From: Hymenopellis radicata
Taxonomy: Eukaryota; Basidiomycota; Agaricomycetes; Agaricales; Physalacriaceae
NCBI GenBank assembly: GCA_015501595.1
Contig: JADNRX010000401.1
Span: 1-47,017, forward strand
Direction of reading: 5' to 3'
Length of the DNA stretch: 47,017 bases
Below the pieces are notes generated by a model. It made no database searches. It had not been told where the DNA came from and saw nothing but the letters and a program-made list of their open reading frames with translations. Position 1 is the stretch's first letter. Each line of letters starts with the position of its first letter. The position numbers were made by a program, and so were the translations under genes. This document shows, one piece after another, positions 21,486 to 32,235 of this stretch.

Positions 21486-24400
21486 CTAGCGACGCTTCTT
21501 GGGTTTAGCTTTAGCAGACGTATCAGCAGCCTACGCATAACACATTTTAGCATTCCCTCTCTCTCTCCTTCCATATGCGAGCAACGAACCTTTCTCTCCG
21601 GAGGGGGAGGCACAGTCTTCTTCGGCGCAGCCGCCTTCTATGTAACGCTGACGTGAATAACCACGCTCGCCTCATGACATACAGAAAACGCTCACCGTGC
21701 GCCGCGCAGGTCGCGCAGGCTCGTCCGGCTCAGGCCGGTCGCGCTTTCCCAGAGTCGTCGCAGGTTGACCGACAGGATCGTCACAGAGCGGTTTATCGTC
21801 ATCAGACACGTCCGAAATGTCGTCCTCTTCCGCGGAAGTCTTGACGGGCTTGGACGGTCCAGCGACCTTACTCGGAGTGAGCGCCTGTCCAAGTTTATTT
21901 GCAAATGTACATGAGACAACGAACGAACATACATTTACCTCACTATGCGTAAACGCCGTCAAAGGGCTTGACATCCACAAATTCAGATCGACCATAGGCT
22001 TCGCTTGTCCCGAATCAGCGACTTGCTTCTTCAGACACTTGGCGAGTGTAGACTCCAACGAGTGGATCTTGCTCTGCAATCCCGAGATAATGTTGTCCCG
22101 CTGGAGACCAGTAAGCATATGCAAACCGCAAGGAGGGAGGAAAGAACTAACGGATCGAAGCTCGTTCTCCTTGTTAACAACGTCTTGCTCATACATACCC
22201 TGCGTCATTTGGATGAGGGATTGTACAAAGGTCTTCTCGATGTCGGTCTAGAATATCGACATATCTGACCAGGAACACTATGTCATAGAAAAACGCATAC
22301 CAGATTCCCAGCTTGATATCGGACAGCCATCGTCCTCTCGCGCTCACGAAGATGATCCAGTTCGTCTTGCAGCCGTTCCAACTTTGCGTTCACGAGATTC
22401 AGAGCATCGGATCCTTTCGCCGCATCTTCAGAAGCCGCATGTGCATGTGCCTTGAGGGAATCTAGCTCAGCCATCGTAGTCTCCAAGAGTCGCTGGTTAT
22501 CCTTCGCAAGTAGTCTGGCGTCGGCGGTTTCCTTCGCGGCGACATCGGCCTTGTCGGTTTCGATCTTCAGACGCTGTTCAAATCGTTCCTCTTGCCTAGC
22601 CGCTTCGACTTTGAGTTTCATTAGCTCGGAGGTATGCGCCTTAGCCTCGTTCTGTAAGCCTTTAACACTCTTGTCAAGGGATGCTTTCTGGTCTTGGAGG
22701 TTCTTGAGCGCGCTGTCGAAAGCGCTCTTCTGGTCTTTTGAACATTTATCGAATTGGATCTTCTGGTCGTTCAGACGGGTTTCCCAGTCGGTTGTGAGAG
22801 CCTTGAAAGTGCGTTCTGCAGCCGCAGTTTCTTCAGCATGGATGGCCGCTCGCTCTTCGAATCTGCCGAGATCGACACGATAAGTGGCAGTCGCTTCCTC
22901 TAGTGTTGCCTGATACGTATGAATCATCAGTCAGGCGGGTCAACAGCAAAACATACGATGAGAGCGTTTCGTTCTTGTAGCAAACGTTCCAAACCAGACT
23001 TTTGTTCCTCGATGATGGAGACTTCCGAGCGTGCAGCGCCTGACGCAGCTTCAAGTTTGGCCTGCAGACAGTCAAGATACGTTAGCCAGAAACAATAAAA
23101 ACTGCGGTCCTAGTACCGCATACGACGTCTCGCTGCGAAGCAGCCGCTCCTGCAAGGCATTTCAGCAGTCAAAGAACACGAACAGAAGTGGAACTCTACT
23201 TGAAGATCTCCGCTTTGTTCCTTGGTTAACTTGAGAGTCATGGTCTGCGAGTCGAACCGCTCCTGTAAGATCTAAAGATGTGTTGCTGAACGCTCCATCA
23301 ACTGCGAAAGTAAAGCCAACTCACATTGTATCGCGCATTTTCATCTCTCAACCTGCAATACCATCAGAAAGAAATGGCAGTTTCCGACAGACTCGGCGCA
23401 CTGGTTGTGGCTGCTCAATAGTTCTTTCTTCAGCTTGACAGTTTCCGCTTCTACGACGACGAGCTTGTCCTGGGCCTGATTCCATTTGGTCGTTTCAGTA
23501 GCACAAGCCAGCTTCGCTTCTTGCACTTCTAGCTCCAATTTTGAGATTGTTCTGCGAGACTGTTCTGTCCTGGTAAAATACGAATCAGCACAACGTTCAG
23601 AAAGGGGTATAAAGTCTCACGTTTCCGCCAAAGACGTATTCCTGTCTGTAAGGCCTTGAAGTCTTTCGTGCAAAGACGCAATCTGAGAGTCTTGTCTGTG
23701 TGCTTTATTCTCGGCCGCTAGAAGCTTCGACGAGGCCCTGCTACCTGCTTAGGAAATGTGAATCGGCGAGCAAGGTAAACACGCACTCGCGGAGCTTGTC
23801 CTCCACCTCTTTGACCTTGTTGGACTCCATGTCGGCATATCTAAGACAGCTTTAGGCGCTCGATTAGAGGAACAAGACCAACTCATACCTTTTCTGGAGG
23901 ATTGTTAAGGCACGTTCCTGTTCGTCGAAGGCGGTTTGCAGATTGTTCAGCCTGACAACGCTTGAAATTTCATTTTCGTGGTATATGCAAGGACTCACTT
24001 GTCCTCGGCATCTCGACGCGAGCTTGACAGATTTGCGCTTTCCAATAGGATGTCAAAACTTTCCGTCTCTCGTTTGACGAGTTTCTCCGCAAGTTCTTGG
24101 ACCTTGTTTTCTAAGGTGGAGAGTGAATTTGGAAGAAATGAGCGACAAAATGGAAGTTACCTAACGCTTGCAGGCCGTCGCTTCTGCGCGTCCACCGAGC
24201 TGCATCCTCCAATTGGCGGAGCTCCAAATCAGCTACCCTTTGCTTCGATTCGATGAGTTGAGAGCCCATGTTTTGGAGCTTGTCGCGCATAATGTCGATC
24301 ACTTGCTGACCTGAGAACACAGTGCTAAGAAGCTTGACCTATAGAGGGAACAGGGCGTACCGCTATGGCGATCTTGCTGAAGTTCAGCGACTAGGGCTCG

Positions 24401-25611
24401 GGTTTCCGCGGATTTGTGTAGATATCGCCCGTTTTCATCCAGATGGGATTCGACAACTAGACTATAATGTAAGCATGGCAATGACCCATGAGAGATGTAC
24501 GCACTCTTCAAATGGTGTTCTGAGGACGACTTGAATAACTCAAGTTCGTCTTTCGTTCGCTGGAGACTGTCTTGGGACGCGTCAAATCTGAGCTTGAGTT
24601 GATTAAAGCCGTTCTTGAGGTCATCGTAACTAAAAGAACGTCAAGGGTCGAAACAACAAAGATAGGAAGGACTCGCTTTCTGGATAGGCCTTCCATGCCT
24701 TTGCGAGACACGTCTTTGACTCGGATAAGTCGTGCCTCGCATTCTTGCAGCTTATCCTGCGCGGCTTGCAAGTCTGTACGAAGGCGGGTAACCTCTTCGT
24801 CCTTATCGTGCGCGATCTCGTTATTTCTCTCCTTTTCGGTCGTCGCCTGATGTAGTCGTTGTTGTAGTTGTATGATATCTTCACTAGAAGTCTTGATGCT
24901 GTTTGCCTGGCGATCGTTTTCGGCCTCGAGAACCGATATCCGCTGTTGTAGAGCAAGGGTAGAGTTTTGTGAGGTGGTCAGCTCGGACCGAAGGTTCAGA
25001 CTGGTCATGCGCTAGATAAAGGTGAATATATGCGCTCGGTTTCGTGTTAGAAAGACATACCTCTTCAGTGAGTTGGGACTTGATTAGCGCGGCCTCTTTG
25101 AGCTTCTTGATAACGTCGTCCAGATTGCCTTCTTCGGGCGGAGCATCAGCGTGAGTAGAATGTTGGCGAGAATGGGATGGGCGGTGGGGTTGATGCTGGT
25201 CCTGCATTCGGGGAGGTGCATGTCGAGCGGGAGTAGAGAAGGGAGTCGGTTTGGTGGGTTGAGGAAACATCTTGAAGGCGGTGGAGTTTTCTTTATTACC
25301 CTCGGCTGCGCGACATATAAGATACATGTCAGATAAAAAGGAATATTACGCGTACGAGGATAAAAGTCGCCCCTTGGAGGCGACTGCAAGGCAGACATGG
25401 AGAATCGAGGCTGTATGTCTGTCTTGGGCGTTCCGAAGACGCTGCCAGGCGGCTTGCCATTACGACCCGAAAGCGCGAAAAGAGGAGGATGCGATTTGCG
25501 TGCAGGTCGGCCCGTTCTGGGTGTGGATGCTACGGTTCCGATAGGAAAATTGAGTTGGAATGGTTTGGAAGGCGGGCCATCGTGGTTGTATTCAAGATCG
25601 TCAGAGTCCAT
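21486..25611 (-). CDS. Long coiled-coil nuclear protein, about 20 exons, intact
   Basis: Splicing about 19 introns of 45-55 nt from the ATG at 25611 (MDSDDLEYNHDGPPSKPFQL) to a TAG at 21486-21488 gives roughly 1,050 residues with no break. The N-terminal 150 residues are Pro/Ser/Arg-rich with possible CDK-type TP/SP sites (STPRTG, GTPKT, STPAR). Nearly all the rest is heptad-rich coiled coil (LEAENDRQANSIKTSSEDII, ELEVQEAKLACATETTKWNQ, LERLQDELDHLRERERTMAV). The C-terminus has an acidic patch EEDDISDVSDDDK and basic clusters ending KAKPKKRR, a likely nuclear localisation signal. One intron near 24680 seems to start with GC. The architecture resembles spindle-pole, kinetochore or synaptonemal proteins, but the family is not identified. 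It is divergent from the lipase gene. Confidence 0.8.
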
Positions 25612-25746
25612 GATGGAAGTAATAAACCAAGAAAGGATATAGCGCAGATACAAGCCGAGTCCTTAGTCATGGTCGCGCTGCCACGTGCTTCACCCCATCG
25701 GATTGCCGTCATCGGCCGACATTCTCTTTCTTCCTGCGTCACGACG
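25612..25746. promoter_or_regulatory. Short bidirectional promoter between the coiled-coil gene and the lipase gene
   Basis: Only 135 bp separate the two start codons, so both genes must share or overlap promoter elements. No canonical TATA box is evident. If the lipase starts at the upstream in-frame ATG (25669), only 57 bp remain. Confidence 0.5.
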
Positions 25747-27482
25747 ATGAGCAGCGTCCATTTTCCTGTTCGCGTCGCCGCCTTATTTCGCCGCGTTGTC
25801 CAGGCTGTCTCATCGCTGTCCGTGTCCAACCAACAACTATTAAAGGATTCATCGGTCTCCGACGAACCAAAGCAGGACTCTTCGTGGAGGTCGTGGTGGA
25901 GCAGCGAAGAGCGTTGGTATTGGCATCTGACACAGGTTGACCCTAATGGTACGACGCACTCCATCCCGCCCGAAACGAGCTCACTCCTTTTCAGCTTGGT
26001 TTGCATTCAACCTCTCGTCTTTGACAGAGGTGTCCTCGACTTACTCTTCTGGTCTTGGTACTTTCCCGCCTTCACCTGGAGACATCCCACCACGCGAATC
26101 ATCCGACACCATACATAGACTAATACAGAATCCCGCTCTGTACAATCCCCTACGCACTCCTCGATACCCTATCGTTCTTTGTCATGGTTTGTCCTCCACT
26201 CACCGCCCATCGACACGTACTAAATCTCTACAGGTCTTTACGGCTTTGACGAACGTGGTCCCTCATCGTTCCCCAGTATGAGAATGCAATATTGGTCAAA
26301 TGTACTCCGAACACTCCGGCAAACCGTCGGTGCAGATGTTATTGTAACCACGGTCCCTAGGTCTGTCTTTTCGTTACCACATCGCTTTATTATGCTTATT
26401 AGCGCAGTACCGGCTCTGTTACATCTCGTGCTGCAAGCCTCGACCGTCAGCTCAACGACAAGGCTCGAGGGCGCGGTATCAACTTCCTTGCGCACTCCAT
26501 GGGCGGTCTAGACTGTCGCCACCTCATTACACACGTCAAGCCAACAGAATATACGCCTCTATCCCTCACCACCGTCAGTACTCCACACCGCGGGAGCCCC
26601 TTCATGGACTGGTGCGCTGAAAATATCGGTTTGGGCCGCCTCATTCGCCGCGAAGGGGAGCGCTTAGCCAAATCCGCAACCCATTCCGAACTACCGCCTG
26701 ACCAGAACGAGAAACCAAAATCCGATCTTACTCCGTTCTCGCTCTCGTCTCTCCCATCCTCCTTCACCACCCTCCTCATCTCCATCCTCGATTCACCAGC
26801 ATACGCCAATCTCACATCCACCTACCTCAACACTGTCTTCAACCCCAACACCCCAAATGATCCCTCCGTCAAATACTTTAGCGTCGCCGGCCGCATGCCC
26901 AACGCCAGCGTCTGGCACCCGTTCTGGCTTCCCAAGATGGTTCTGGACGGGGTAGAGACGAAGGAGCGGGACCGGCTGCGGGAGGCAGGCCACCCTCTCT
27001 GGGCCCATGACGAGGAATGGGGCAACGACGGTCTTGTGACCATCCAGAGTGCAAAGTGGGGTGAATTCTTGGGCGTGATGGAGGGCGTCGATCATTGGGA
27101 GATCCGAGGTGCGCGCGGGCTCGAGTTTAACGTCGACTTTGGCGAGAAGCGCGATTGGAGCTGGTTAGCGGGCGCGTGGAAGAAGGACAAGGCTGACAAG
27201 CACGCAGCAGCCGTCATGGACGACGATGTCATCAAAGCGTCGACAGACAAGCTCTCAGCCGTTCAACGCGCGCTAGACACAGATAAGCTCTCAGCCGTTT
27301 TCGATTGGGTTATCGACCAGGTTCCTACCCCGTCTCCGCTTATCAAGGGGAAGAGCAAGGACATCGAGGTCAAGCAGTCGGATAAGAAGCACGTTAAACC
27401 CCGCCATGACCTCGAGACAAAGGCCGACCTAGATAGGTTTTATGTTGCCCTGTCCAGGAAATTGTATGATGAGGGATTGTAA
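25747..27482 (+). CDS. Alpha/beta-hydrolase lipase, four exons, intact
   Basis: Exons 25747-25948, 25995-26186, 26234-26360 and 26408-27482 join in frame to 531 codons. The Arg-rich, amphipathic start (MSSVHFPVRVAALFRRVVQA) could be a mitochondrial targeting signal. The core shows the oxyanion-loop motif PIVLCHGLYGFDERG, the nucleophile elbow NFLAHSMGGLDCRHLI (Ser about residue 204), STPHRGSPFMDW, then the likely acid GNDGLVT (Asp about 380) and base GVDHWEIRG (His about 402). This matches fungal triacylglycerol-lipase-like alpha/beta-hydrolases acting on acyl esters inside the cell; the substrate is not evident. The last 80 residues are Lys/Asp-rich and contain a duplicated DKLSAV motif. The ATG at 25669 is an in-frame alternative start. 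Confidence 0.85.
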
Positions 27483-27686
27483 TATATACTTAATATGGTT
27501 CAAGTTGTTTGTACAATCGCTTAAACCTGTAAAGAAGCACAGTCAGTTAATCTACTTAACTTGTAAGGGTATAAATATTGAGCTCGCTCGCGCGTAAGGC
27601 TAAGAAGTTTCTAAGGAAGGACGGTGGAGGATGAGAACAATGATCAAACCTCGGGCCGATCGCCGAAGCTTAAACTCAAAACCCTC

Positions 27687-28784
27687 ATGGACGCGTCTGA
27701 ATTGCTAACCACAGACGTGTCTGCACCATTCACTCCATTTCCAGAGCTTCCCCTGGATGTTGCTCGCTATATTCTTGAGACAGCAGCTTACATGGACCGA
27801 GCGACCGCGCTCCAGCTAGTCGTGGTATCCAAGGCTGTGTTCGAATGGTACGTGTTCAACTTGAGGCCAGTTCAATCTTGCCAGAAGACCATTACAGGAT
27901 AGACCCCATTCTATATCGGGTTGTTGTCTTCACATCATTAGACGGTACGAAAAGCTTTTGGACTGCGATTCAGACACGGGGTCCAGAGTCTTTCGCCAGA
28001 AATGTCAAGACGCTGGTTTTCGACGGTCATTGGTGGCCACACCATGAGGCCATTCTTCGCTTTGATCTTCTCGGCATGCACAGGCGTCACCTCGCTAACA
28101 TGGTGGATCTTCTATGACGAGGTTCCCCTATATGCTCGTCCGGACACTCCAAGTCTATTTCCCACCCATCTCTACCTCTTCGAACAGTACCCGTTCGCTT
28201 CTCCTCAGTACATTCCCTGCAGTGTGACACATATATCTCTGTCCACTGAATACATGGCGCGACTGAGGACTTATACCTTACCGCAGATCGTTGCTCGCTG
28301 TCCCAGCCTCACCCACATCTGCGTATCCGATTGGCCCTCAACTGTTACCTACCTACCCGCTTTCGACATTTACACGAAGGGTTTCTCTGAATATGTCAAT
28401 AACCTTCTCGATCTCGTTCCACCCACCGTGAAGGTTTTCGTCATGTGCCTCACACTCAAGAGGCATGCGGAACAGAAGTGTTTAGAGGATTCCCTGGCTA
28501 TGATTAAGGATCCTAGGTTTGTGCCAATTCGCACAAATCGGTTTTGGTACCAGTATTCTCTGACTGGGCTAAAACGCTACAAATCTCTTGAATTCAACGT
28601 TGGCGCTGATTGGGGTTCGAATGCAAACGCGGATTTGGATATCTGGGAGTTTGCGGAACAATATCTTCGGTCAAAGGCAAAGATTTGTAAGCATTTCAGT
28701 GCTGCTCGAGGGATCTACTCACCTCACCAATGTAGGAAGGAGAATATACAGATTCCGCGGCGACCGCCCGGCAGGAGTGCGTAG
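27687..28784 (+). pseudogene. F-box-like gene F2, copy B, one frameshift
   Basis: Exon 1 (27687-27847) and exon 2 (from 27898) match F2 copy A, with the same phase-2 intron at the F-box Trp. At about 28061-28064 copy B has an extra T (CGCTTTGAT against CGCTTGAT in copy A). This puts the frame into a stop at 28115-28117, while the correct downstream frame (SACTGVTSLTWWIFYDEVPL onward) stays open to 28784. The unshifted frame would encode a protein close in length to copy A but with a different C-terminal end. The long open remainder suggests the break is recent. Confidence 0.75.
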
Positions 28785-28861
28785 ACACTTGGTCTTGATG
28801 TTGAACGAGCACCAAATTCTAAGCAATCAGCGTGTTTGTTAAATCCGCCATTCTCAAGCAA

Positions 28862-29430
28862 GTATGCACCGCCTAAATACCGCGCTGTATTCAAAGATGG
28901 GAAAATAGGTATGCTGAATGATCTGTCCGATAGCCGCACCGTCCCCTGGCTCTAGCGCCTCTCCCTTCCCCAGAGCTCTCAGTCGATGTCGGACGGAATA
29001 GCTTTTAAACAGCGGTCGTCGTGGACCGAGCCACAACGCTCCAGCTGGTCCTTGTGTCCAAGACAGTCCGCGAATGGTCAGTTTTTTCTATCAAGTTGTT
29101 GCCTCTGCCTACCTGACACTCCTGTACATTTCAGGATAGATTCTATCGTTTATCAGACTGTGCCACTGGTACCGCTTAATTGATTTTAATTCGCGGCTCC
29201 TATTCGCGAGAGAGAGCCTTCATTCTTTGCCAAGAATGTTAGGCCCTGTTCGTTAAACGTCTTTGCATATCCTGTGGCTCAATTGACGCCGGCTGGGGCG
29301 GCTTCCCGGCATCCTAGGCCTCAGCATGTCTTCCTGTTCAGGTATCACGTCCTTAACATGGTGGATCGACTGTGCAGTCATGCCATACGCTTTCCCGACG
29401 GTCCAACCGTACTCCCCACCCACTTGTCCT
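28862..29430 (+). pseudogene. F-box-like gene F3, copy B, decayed and truncated
   Basis: The start MHRLNTALYSKMGK and the segment around 29020-29076 (DRATTLQLVLVSKTVREW) match F3 copy A and the F-box of F1/F2, but the frame is broken between them. After the intron, WIDSIVYQTVPLVPLN is followed by stops, then SFFAKNV. The last recognisable part is GITSL-TWWIDCAVMPYAFPDGPTVLPTHLSL at about 29340-29430. There the sequence switches to the F1 flank. Confidence 0.65.
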
Positions 29431-29634
29431 TGAACGGCTGCATTGTGCTCCTTTGACACGTTGACCTCACATCCCTCGCATCTAACAATTGTCTTTGTGA
29501 GTTTCAAGCAAAGAAGAAGTGAGAATGGTAGAAAGATGGAACACGTCGCCATAGCACCTGGCGACGTATATGTTTCTGCTTACCAGTGCCACAGCTCCCA
29601 CCGCACAAACCAACCCGCCATCCTTTACATGGCG

Positions 29635-30640
29635 ATGAGCCTTAGCACGTTTCCTGGTCTTCCAACCGATATAGGTCGCCGGATTTTTGAGCTTTCTGCC
29701 TCCTGGGATCCTTCAACAGCGCGCCAGCTTGTTCTCGTTTCAAAGACTGCGCGCAAATGGTTCGTAGTCCCACAAAAGCACCAGACTTCTTGCTGACTGA
29801 TTACCCTTTCGAAATAGGATTAACCCTCTACTGTACCGTGTTGTACAGCTCATAGAAGGGAACGAATACGAGGCTTTTATTCTATCTATCCAGTCGCGAC
29901 TGCGGGACGATCCAAATTTCATCGCGAGGAACGTGACATATTTATGTCTGCGCTGTAATCCCGGCGACTACATCCCCCTCACAAGTGTCCAATTCATCCT
30001 GCTCCACTGTACAGGTGTTCGCTATCTCGCATCATATCTTCCCACACCTCACATGGAGTATTCTCTTGCGCTACGCTACGATTATTTGACACTCTACCAA
30101 GTCGACGCGCACAATGAGGCATTCATTTCGCCTACCACGACACACCTCAGGATACCATTTCGCCCATGGGAAGGCATACCACACGACACGTTCATGCGGA
30201 ATCTCTTCGAAACCTGCCCTCGTCTGACGCATCTATTGCTCGAGATGACCGTGGAATGGGACGAAGCTCTGTTACCGTGGTGGGCAGACGAATTGCTCCA
30301 CGAGCTGCTTGATACCGCCCCGTCATCATTTCACGTCCTTGTTATCGACCTGGACGGCCCGGAGAATGTCAATGATGAATATCGTGGTTTTCCCGAGGCG
30401 CAAACTACCACGTTGGATTCATCTGTATCGGATTTTGTTGAATCGGTTAATGACCCTCGCGTGGTCGCTATCTCAAGTAATATTCGATTTGTGAATGTCA
30501 AATCGTCAACTTACTTCGAAAGGAGTGGCCGCAAACAATGGCCGGAGGGGGACCTGGAGGCGTGGCGGATTGCTGAGCAGCGCCTTACTAGTATGGAGTG
30601 CTGCGTAGAAGTCGAGGAGGACACTCGTAACGGCGATTAA
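29635..30640 (+). CDS. F-box-like protein F1, copy B
   Basis: Exons 29635-29759 and 29818-30640 with a 58 nt phase-2 intron give 315 codons, two more than copy A (an insertion in PWEGIPHDTFMRNL). It is otherwise close to copy A, including FPGLPTDIGRRIFELSA, RNVTYLCLRCNPGDYIPLTS, CPRLTHLLLEMTVEWDEAL and the shared end VEEDTRNGD. Unlike F2 and F3, both F1 copies are intact, which suggests they are under selection. The ATG at 29629 (MAMSLS) is an alternative start. The gene converges on the 7-TM gene, whose stop lies 331 bp away. Confidence 0.75.
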
Positions 30641-30970
30641 CTTGACAGTGTTTGCAGCCCCAACCTCTGCACAGCGGTATTTATATTTATTACACTAGGT
30701 ATCGCTGTTCTTTTCATTCAAAACTATCTTGGTGCTAACGCACAAGTCACAGGCACACTTCAACTAGTATTGATGCTCTTTAGGCGTTCTGTGGTAATGC
30801 TCGCCCAAATGTGCGCCTCGTTCCTTCTATCAGTTACGGAAGCTTGTTACGCGTGAATCCGTATTTTGGACGGCTGAACAAGCTCCTCCTTATTACTCTT
30901 ATCAACCTCCTTCATACAAAATTCTACTTGATGATGCCATTTTCTACGTCTGTTGCAGACCCAGATCGCT
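30641..30970. other. Convergent intergenic region, no gene seen
   Basis: The first 75 bp or so belong to the F1 duplication. The rest shows no coding or structural signal. Confidence 0.4.
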
Positions 30971-32235
30971 CTATGCTACGTCTCTGTCCCCTCTCGCCTT
31001 GGATTGCTGTTCGGAACTGTCGAATTCACTCGAAGCATTTGGTAGTTCAACCGCATTGGTATCCTGCGTCCGCGCTGGACGGAAACTGGCGAAGCGAATG
31101 CTCTCGGCAGTCCTGCGCACAGTTGTGCTCATATGCGGAAGGCAAGTTCGAGTCCAGGAGTCATCAGGATGCGCTTCGCCCGTGACAACACGCCCTATAA
31201 TCAATGTCGGTGCGGTTGCCTATGAAATCATACGTGTTGCAAATTCGTCGTGGCTCAAAAACTTGAAGAGACGTACAGTGACAGCGCTCAATAGTCCTTG
31301 AACATACACAAAAGCATCACGATCCGCGCTCGGTGCATCGCGCACGTACAATGCGAGGTAGACAATGTAAGTGGCAGAGTAGAGGAAAGCGGATTCGATA
31401 AGGATTGCGATGAGGCCTCGGTAGGTTCGCGCGCGCTTAAGACCGCTCACTAAAAGGATTCTCGTGATGATGAGAGTCGTCGTGAGGATATTGACGGAGG
31501 CAGTGACGGCGTAGTACACGACAGTCCAGTTGATCAAGGCCAGACTGCTGGCATATTTGGGCCCGGAGCTCGGGTATAGTGTCACCAGTGCAAAGACCTG
31601 ACTGACTGCGACGATGTTTAGTAACGAATCTTGGAAATGTCAAGTCGAACAGCTCACGCAAGCCACAGATCACACCGAGAAAAGGGACAACGGGGACGAG
31701 CCAATTGCGATGATACAGCTCCCAGCATCTCCATATCTACTATCCAGAGCTGGTGAGTACTAGGCCTTCTCGATGAGCACAACGTACATTGATGAGCTCT
31801 GCGAGAATAGCATTAAGCGCCGTCGTCACGGCCAAAGCGAGGTTAAGGGAAAGCCTCTGCGACGTGAAGTTCCCACTCCCGATTCCAAGCATATAACCGA
31901 AGATGGCGTCCTGAGTTTGACCGTGCGTGACGTAGGTGGCATACATCGCATTCCACGCCACCCCGAGACTCACCGTGGCAAAGGCCCATATCAAGCAAAG
32001 AATGACAGTCAAAGTGATACGCCGAGGGGACCATTGCCCACGTTGTACTAAGAATTGTAAGTTGATAGTTTCAGAAAATACACACGAACACACCCATCAG
32101 ACGCATCGTAGCGCCGAAGATCATGATATACAGCGCATAAGCAAAAACAGCGAGAATATGTGCATTTAGATAGTCGCCAATGAGACGCTGGACTGTTTCT
32201 TGGGAGAGACCGAGTTGTTCTGCGATGGTGGACAT
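30971..32235 (-). CDS. Seven-transmembrane serpentine membrane protein of agaricomycete type
   Basis: Six exons, from the ATG at 32235 to the stop at 30971-30973, encode about 330 residues with seven hydrophobic segments. These include AHILAVFAYALYIMIFGATM, ITLTVILCLIWAFATVSLGV, a helix from LSLNLALAVTTALNAILAEL, WLVPVVPFLGVICGL, SLALINWTVVYYAVTASVNI and LIAILIESAFLYSATYIVYL. The INIWRCWELYHRNW motif between helices is characteristic of this large agaricomycete 7-TM family, whose ligands and roles are unknown. The hydrophilic C-terminal tail (about 75 residues) is probably cytoplasmic. Introns are 46-57 nt, and all joins chosen keep the frame. A truncated second copy lies at 44403-44838. It is divergently oriented neither to nor from DUF4246: both genes run on the minus strand, 325 bp apart. 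Confidence 0.75.

Larger units (their letters stand above)
27638..30715. repeat. F-box segmental duplication, copy B (rearranged)
   Basis: This is the duplicate of 8250-11255, with gene order F2(+), F3(+), F1(+) here against F1(-), F2(+), F3(+) there. The F1 module is joined directly to the truncated end of F3 near 29440, where the sequence switches from F3 (CCACCCACTTGTCC) to the far upstream flank of F1 (CATTGTGCTCC). Confidence 0.85.

Noticed and set aside
27624..27686. Longer N-terminus for F2 copy B
   Set aside because: The frame is open upstream but begins without an ATG; copy A is out of frame in the same stretch, so the ATG at 27687 is the supported start.
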